Positions 5,792 through 8,802 of a DNA stretch of 8,802 nucleotides are shown piece after piece. The notes beneath the pieces are model-generated. The model ran no database searches. It saw only the letters and a program-made list of their open reading frames with translations, and was not told where the DNA came from. The DNA is taken from contig JAIEAS010000273.1 of the NCBI GenBank assembly GCA_029071285.1, forward strand, positions 1-8,802, given 5' to 3'. The number at the start of each line of letters is the position of its first letter. Within the stretch, counting starts at the first letter, position 1. This DNA comes from Clostridia bacterium. Its GTDB lineage: Bacteria; Bacillota; Clostridia; Christensenellales; Borkfalkiaceae. The position numbers and the translations under genes are program-made.

Positions 5792-7012
5792 TTATCCTCT
5801 TTTGAATGATGTTATAAAAAAGCCGACGCCCAATGATATATGCGGCAGAAACTGCAAACCGAATTTCGTCCTGCGGTGCGCAAGCGGGCTTTCGGGAATT
5901 TCCAGTGTGAAGCCCTTGCAGTCTTGCAAAAACTTATAAACTATGCTGTCGTTTTCTTCTGGCAAAATCGAACAGGTCGAGTAATACAGCCTGCCGCCCG
6001 ACTTCACGTACCGCGAGCAGTTTTTCAGAACCGCAAGCTGGGTTTCATTCAGCGAGGCGATATCCTCTTCCTTTCTGAAAAGTTTTATATCGGGGTTTTC
6101 GTTTATGACACCCGTGCCCGAACAGGGGACGTCGCACAGAACCGCGTCGAATTTATTTTCGTATTCGGGATTAAACACCGTACTGTCGCCGACGTTGACG
6201 GTGATATTTTCCGCGCCCATTCTGCCTGCATAAGCCTTGATAAGTTCAGCCCTGTGCGGGTGAAGCTCGTTTGCTGTAACCGCATCGCACTTTTTTGAAA
6301 GCAACACCGATTTTCCGCCTGGCGCGGCGCAGGCGTCAAGAATTTTTCCGCAAGGTTCAACCGCATTGCAGATTGCGACAGAACCCACCGACTGAAAGGT
6401 GTAGCCGCCGTTATCGAAATTTTCGTCGCGGATGAAATTCTTGAAAATATAAACGTTTTCAAAGGGCGTGTCGATATGCGGTTTGTCGAGATAGTTTTCG
6501 GCGTTCCTCTCGAACCTGACCGAGATGCCCTCCGAGGCAGCGGACAGAATTTCAGCCGCCTCTGATTTATAGCTGCGGCGCACGCGCTTTACAAACCACA
6601 GCGGCGCGCTGCATTCGAGTGAAATTTTTTCGTCCGCGCTTTGCGGCTCGGGCGGAAGAGAGTACGAACGCAGAAAAGCGTTCACAAAACCAGAAGCTCC
6701 GTCCTTGCCAAGTTTTTTTGTCAGCTCAACCGCGCTGTCCACCACCATATAGTCGTGCTTTGACATAAATTCAAGCATATACAGCGCAATTTTGAGTATC
6801 AGCCTGACCGCGCTTTTGGGCGGCTTTTGGGTATTTGCCGAAATGATATTATTGAGGTAAATATCCTTTTCCAGAACGCCGTAACAGATTTTCACCGTGC
6901 GCGGTTTGTTGATAAATTCAACGGGCGTTTCGGCGAGCGACTGCTTCAAGTACTTGCCGCCGCCGTAGACCTTAGTCAGAACCAGATAAGGGTCGCAGAG
7001 CGGATTAGTCAA
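5792..7012 (-). CDS. rsmB: 16S rRNA (cytosine-967 C5)-methyltransferase RsmB
   Basis: SAM-dependent m5C methyltransferase acting on 16S rRNA C967. The N-terminal ~125 residues are the NusB-like RNA-binding domain, followed by the methyltransferase fold. The SAM-binding motif is DACAAPGGK (226-234). DVPCSGTG (294-301) holds C297, and YSTCSILPEEN (344-354) holds the catalytic-type C347. The C-terminus PHISLGVGFFITSFKR fits the family, though the usual Asp before GFF is missing, and QSVGS (207-211) replaces the commoner QDxxS. At 406 residues it is slightly shorter than usual. The start is TTG (7010-7012), two bases past the fmt stop, with GGCGGGGGA five bases upstream; no in-frame ATG is as well placed. 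Its neighbour fmt is the standard operon partner. Ends in TAA. Confidence 0.94.
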   Translation of the reverse strand: MTNPLCDPYLVLTKVYGGGKYLKQSLAETPVEFINKPRTVKICYGVLEKDIYLNNIISANTQKPPKSAVRLILKIALYMLEFMSKHDYMVVDSAVELTKKLGKDGASGFVNAFLRSYSLPPEPQSADEKISLECSAPLWFVKRVRRSYKSEAAEILSAASEGISVRFERNAENYLDKPHIDTPFENVYIFKNFIRDENFDNGGYTFQSVGSVAICNAVEPCGKILDACAAPGGKSVLLSKKCDAVTANELHPHRAELIKAYAGRMGAENITVNVGDSTVFNPEYENKFDAVLCDVPCSGTGVINENPDIKLFRKEEDIASLNETQLAVLKNCSRYVKSGGRLYYSTCSILPEENDSIVYKFLQDCKGFTLEIPESPLAHRRTKFGLQFLPHISLGVGFFITSFKRG

Positions 7013-7916
7013 GTTTGTCCCCCGCCTTTATCTTTCTGCCGTTACAATAATCGCTTGCCTTCATTCTCTTCCCGCCCGCGGGTATAAGCTCGGTTATCAG
7101 TACCGCGCCGTTCGCGCACGCGACGCATACGCCCTTTTTATCCGCGGATAAAACCTCGCCCGCCGCGCCGCAGCCTTCGGCAATCTGCGCGTTAAGAATA
7201 TTTAAAACGCTTCCGTTTTGCAGACAGTAGGCAACGGGTTCGGGATTCATTGCGCGGATAAGGCGGACGATATCCTCCGCCGTTTTATTAAAATCTATCC
7301 TTGCGTTTTCTTTGTTGATTTTTTTGCAGTGGGTGATGCCCGCCTCGTCCTGCATTAATAATAGCGGCTCGCCCGCCTTTAAATATCCGATTGCTTCCAC
7401 CGCCGCTTCCGCCGCAAGAGCGGACAGCTCGTCCCGAAGCTCGCCGTAAGTTTTTTCGCCGACCTCGCAGCGTTTGACGAGCAGTATATCGCCGCTGTCG
7501 ATTTCGAGTTCGGTTTTCATAACGGTCACGCCCGTGTACTTTTCACCCGCGAGTATCGCCGACTGAATGGGCGACGCGCCGCGGAATTTGGGAAGAAGGG
7601 ACGCGTGCAGATTCCACACGCCGCCCTTGAAACAGTTGAGAACTTCGCGCGTTAAAATCTGACCGTACGCGCAGGTTATCATAATATCCGCAAGCCCCGA
7701 AATATCTTTGACGTGTTCGCGGATTTTTGCAAAGTCGTAAACGGGCAATCCGAGTTCAACCGCCGCCGCCTTCACGGGCGTGGGGGTTAAAATCTTTTTT
7801 CTGCCGACGGGCTTATCAGGCTGCGTTAACACCGCGGCTATTTCCACACCCGCGCCGTGCAGTGCCTTTAACGCGGGCACGGCAAACTCGGGCGAGCCTG
7901 CGAAAACTATCCTCAT
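7005..7916 (-). CDS. fmt: Methionyl-tRNA formyltransferase
   Basis: Formylates initiator Met-tRNA with 10-formyl-tetrahydrofolate. The 303 residues comprise a Rossmann-like N-terminal domain starting MRIVFAGSPEFA, the folate and catalytic site NLHASLLPKFRGASPIQ (102-118) with N102 and H104, and D140 in EIDSGDILL. The C-terminal OB-like tRNA-binding domain starts near residue 205 and includes IRAMNPEPVAY, where the usual form is NPWPGAY. The start ATG at 7916 lies four bases after the def stop with GAGGAG eight bases upstream. It overlaps the TTG start region of rsmB by a few bases. The def-fmt pair carries out removal and addition of the formyl group on nascent proteins. Confidence 0.97.
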   Translation of the reverse strand: MRIVFAGSPEFAVPALKALHGAGVEIAAVLTQPDKPVGRKKILTPTPVKAAAVELGLPVYDFAKIREHVKDISGLADIMITCAYGQILTREVLNCFKGGVWNLHASLLPKFRGASPIQSAILAGEKYTGVTVMKTELEIDSGDILLVKRCEVGEKTYGELRDELSALAAEAAVEAIGYLKAGEPLLLMQDEAGITHCKKINKENARIDFNKTAEDIVRLIRAMNPEPVAYCLQNGSVLNILNAQIAEGCGAAGEVLSADKKGVCVACANGAVLITELIPAGGKRMKASDYCNGRKIKAGDKLD

Positions 7917-7920
7917 AAAA

Positions 7921-8385
7921 TTACTCCTCTTCGGGCGGCAGGTCGTAGATTTCGTCCGCCTTGTCAGTGTAGAGTATTCCGTCCAGATGGTCGAGCTCGT
8001 GGCAGACCGCGCGGGCGAAAAATCCCTCGGCGGTAAGCTTATGCTTTTTGCCGTTGCGGTCGCGGTACTCGGCTTTGACCTTGTTCGGGCGGGTAACCGT
8101 GCCCTGCTTGCCCTTGACCGAAAGGCAGCCCTCCGCGCCAGTCTGCTCGCCCTTGGTTGAAACTATTACGGGGTTCACAAGTTCGAAGAAGCCTTCGGCA
8201 ACATCGATAACCACCACGCGCTTGGATATTCCTATCTGCGGAGCTGCGAGCCCCGCACCGTTTTCGGCGCGCACCGTTTCCTTCATATCGTCCAAAAGAG
8301 TTCCGAGTTCTTTATTGAACGCGGTTACCTGTTCGCACTTTTTTCTCAACACGGGATCGCCCGTCTGCACAACGTATCTTAGCAT
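7921..8385 (-). CDS. def: Peptide deformylase
   Basis: Metalloenzyme that removes the N-formyl group from nascent polypeptides at the ribosome. With the ATG at 8385 it has 154 residues, typical of the short type I form. All three family motifs are present: GAGLAAPQIG (43-52), EGCLS (85-89) with metal ligand C87, and HELDH (129-133) with ligands H129 and H133 and catalytic E130. A TTG at 8391 would add two residues, but AGGAG lies only one base from it and seven bases from the ATG, so the ATG is preferred. It follows priA after a 25-base gap and leads into fmt. Ends in TAA after an acidic DLPPEEE tail. Confidence 0.97.
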   Translation of the reverse strand: MLRYVVQTGDPVLRKKCEQVTAFNKELGTLLDDMKETVRAENGAGLAAPQIGISKRVVVIDVAEGFFELVNPVIVSTKGEQTGAEGCLSVKGKQGTVTRPNKVKAEYRDRNGKKHKLTAEGFFARAVCHELDHLDGILYTDKADEIYDLPPEEE

Positions 8386-8410
8386 TTTCAATCTCCTATA
8401 TGGTCAGCCC

Positions 8411-8783
8411 TTAACTTAAATTAACTGGGTTTTCTTCAACGTAAACGAGTACGGAATTAGAGGTATTTTTAACCGCTATGTCGTAAATTTCTTCAAGCAG
8501 CTTAGTGCCGCTAAGTCTTATCAGCACCTGATAGCGCATTTTGCCCTGTATCTTTTTTATGGGCGAGTGCATCTTGTTTAAAAAATAAAATTCTTCGGGG
8601 TGCTTTGCGCGCAGTTCCTCTGTCGCAAAGTAAACTGCTTTCAACGTTTCCAAAGCCTGCGCCTTGTCGTCCGAAGTAACCATTACCCTGCATATCAGCG
8701 AGTAAGGCGGGAAGTTGGTGGCTTTTCGTATGGAAATTTCGTGTTCGAAAAAGCCCTTATAGGCGTAGTCCACGGCGTAGCGC
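8411..8783 (-). CDS. priA: Primosomal protein N' (PriA helicase), C-terminal fragment
   Basis: Last ~124 residues of the replication-restart helicase PriA, which is ~730 residues long; the rest lies beyond the window. The visible part starts near RYAVDYAYKGFFEHEI and contains ISIRKATNFPPYSLICRVMV, matching the conserved PriA stretch that reads RRxxxYPPF in other members. It ends with the beta-rich C-terminal domain, VLVYVEENPVNLS. The helicase motifs and zinc-binding cysteines are not in the window. The frame runs on to the window end, but the last 19 bases look like adapter, so the first five to six apparent residues (MCIPDR) are probably not protein sequence. priA-def-fmt is standard Firmicutes order. 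Ends in TAA. Confidence 0.9.
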
Positions 8784-8802
8784 CTGTCTGGTATACACAT
8801 CT
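8784..8802. other. Probable Tn5/Nextera mosaic-end adapter remnant at the contig end
   Basis: The final 19 bases, CTGTCTGGTATACACATCT, match the reverse complement of the 19-base Tn5 mosaic end (CTGTCTCTTATACACATCT) at 17 positions; the two mismatches are adjacent. The match ends exactly at the window end. It is very unlikely to be genomic. Confidence 0.85.

Overview
The window looks like one contig from an uncultured, probably spore-forming Clostridia-type bacterium (Bacillota), perhaps from an animal gut. The evidence is the conserved Firmicutes gene order priA-def-fmt-rsmB-rlmN-...-rpe-thiN-spoVM facing rpmB, a zinc-ribbon L28, clostridial Shine-Dalgarno sequences and a BspA-like leucine-rich-repeat lipoprotein. 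The genus assignment is inference only.

Layout: positions 1-220 are an AT-rich promoter and leader for rpmB (+ strand, 221-403). A bidirectional hairpin terminator (421-452) separates rpmB from everything else, which is on the minus strand. Reading the minus strand 5' to 3' (high to low coordinates): the PriA C-terminus (cut by the window end), def, fmt, rsmB, an alpha/beta hydrolase, rlmN, rpe, thiN, a tiny 22-codon spoVM-like gene, an M19 dipeptidase, and the LRR lipoprotein, which has its own promoter. Nearly all junctions are ATGA overlaps or gaps of a few bases, so priA to the dipeptidase is probably one translationally coupled operon. It serves replication restart, N-terminal formylation and deformylation, rRNA modification, pentose phosphate metabolism, thiamine pyrophosphate synthesis and spore coat assembly.

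Main points: (1) a 22-residue gene between thiN and the dipeptidase aligns without gaps to the spore morphogenetic peptide SpoVM and occupies the B. subtilis spoVM position; it also shows that the dipeptidase starts at 2378. (2) rlmN carries an in-frame UAG, with an intact 54-residue tail after it that includes the catalytic cysteine. UAG ends none of the other genes here. (3) The usual prpC-prkC-rsgA block between rlmN and rpe is absent; a 12-bp hairpin sits at that junction. (4) The last 19 bases match the Tn5/Nextera mosaic end at 17 of 19 positions and are probably a library artefact. (5) The LRR lipoprotein promoter predicts a nearly leaderless mRNA. Apart from these, the genes are ordinary housekeeping genes. 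I see no phage, insertion sequence, CRISPR array, tRNA or rRNA.
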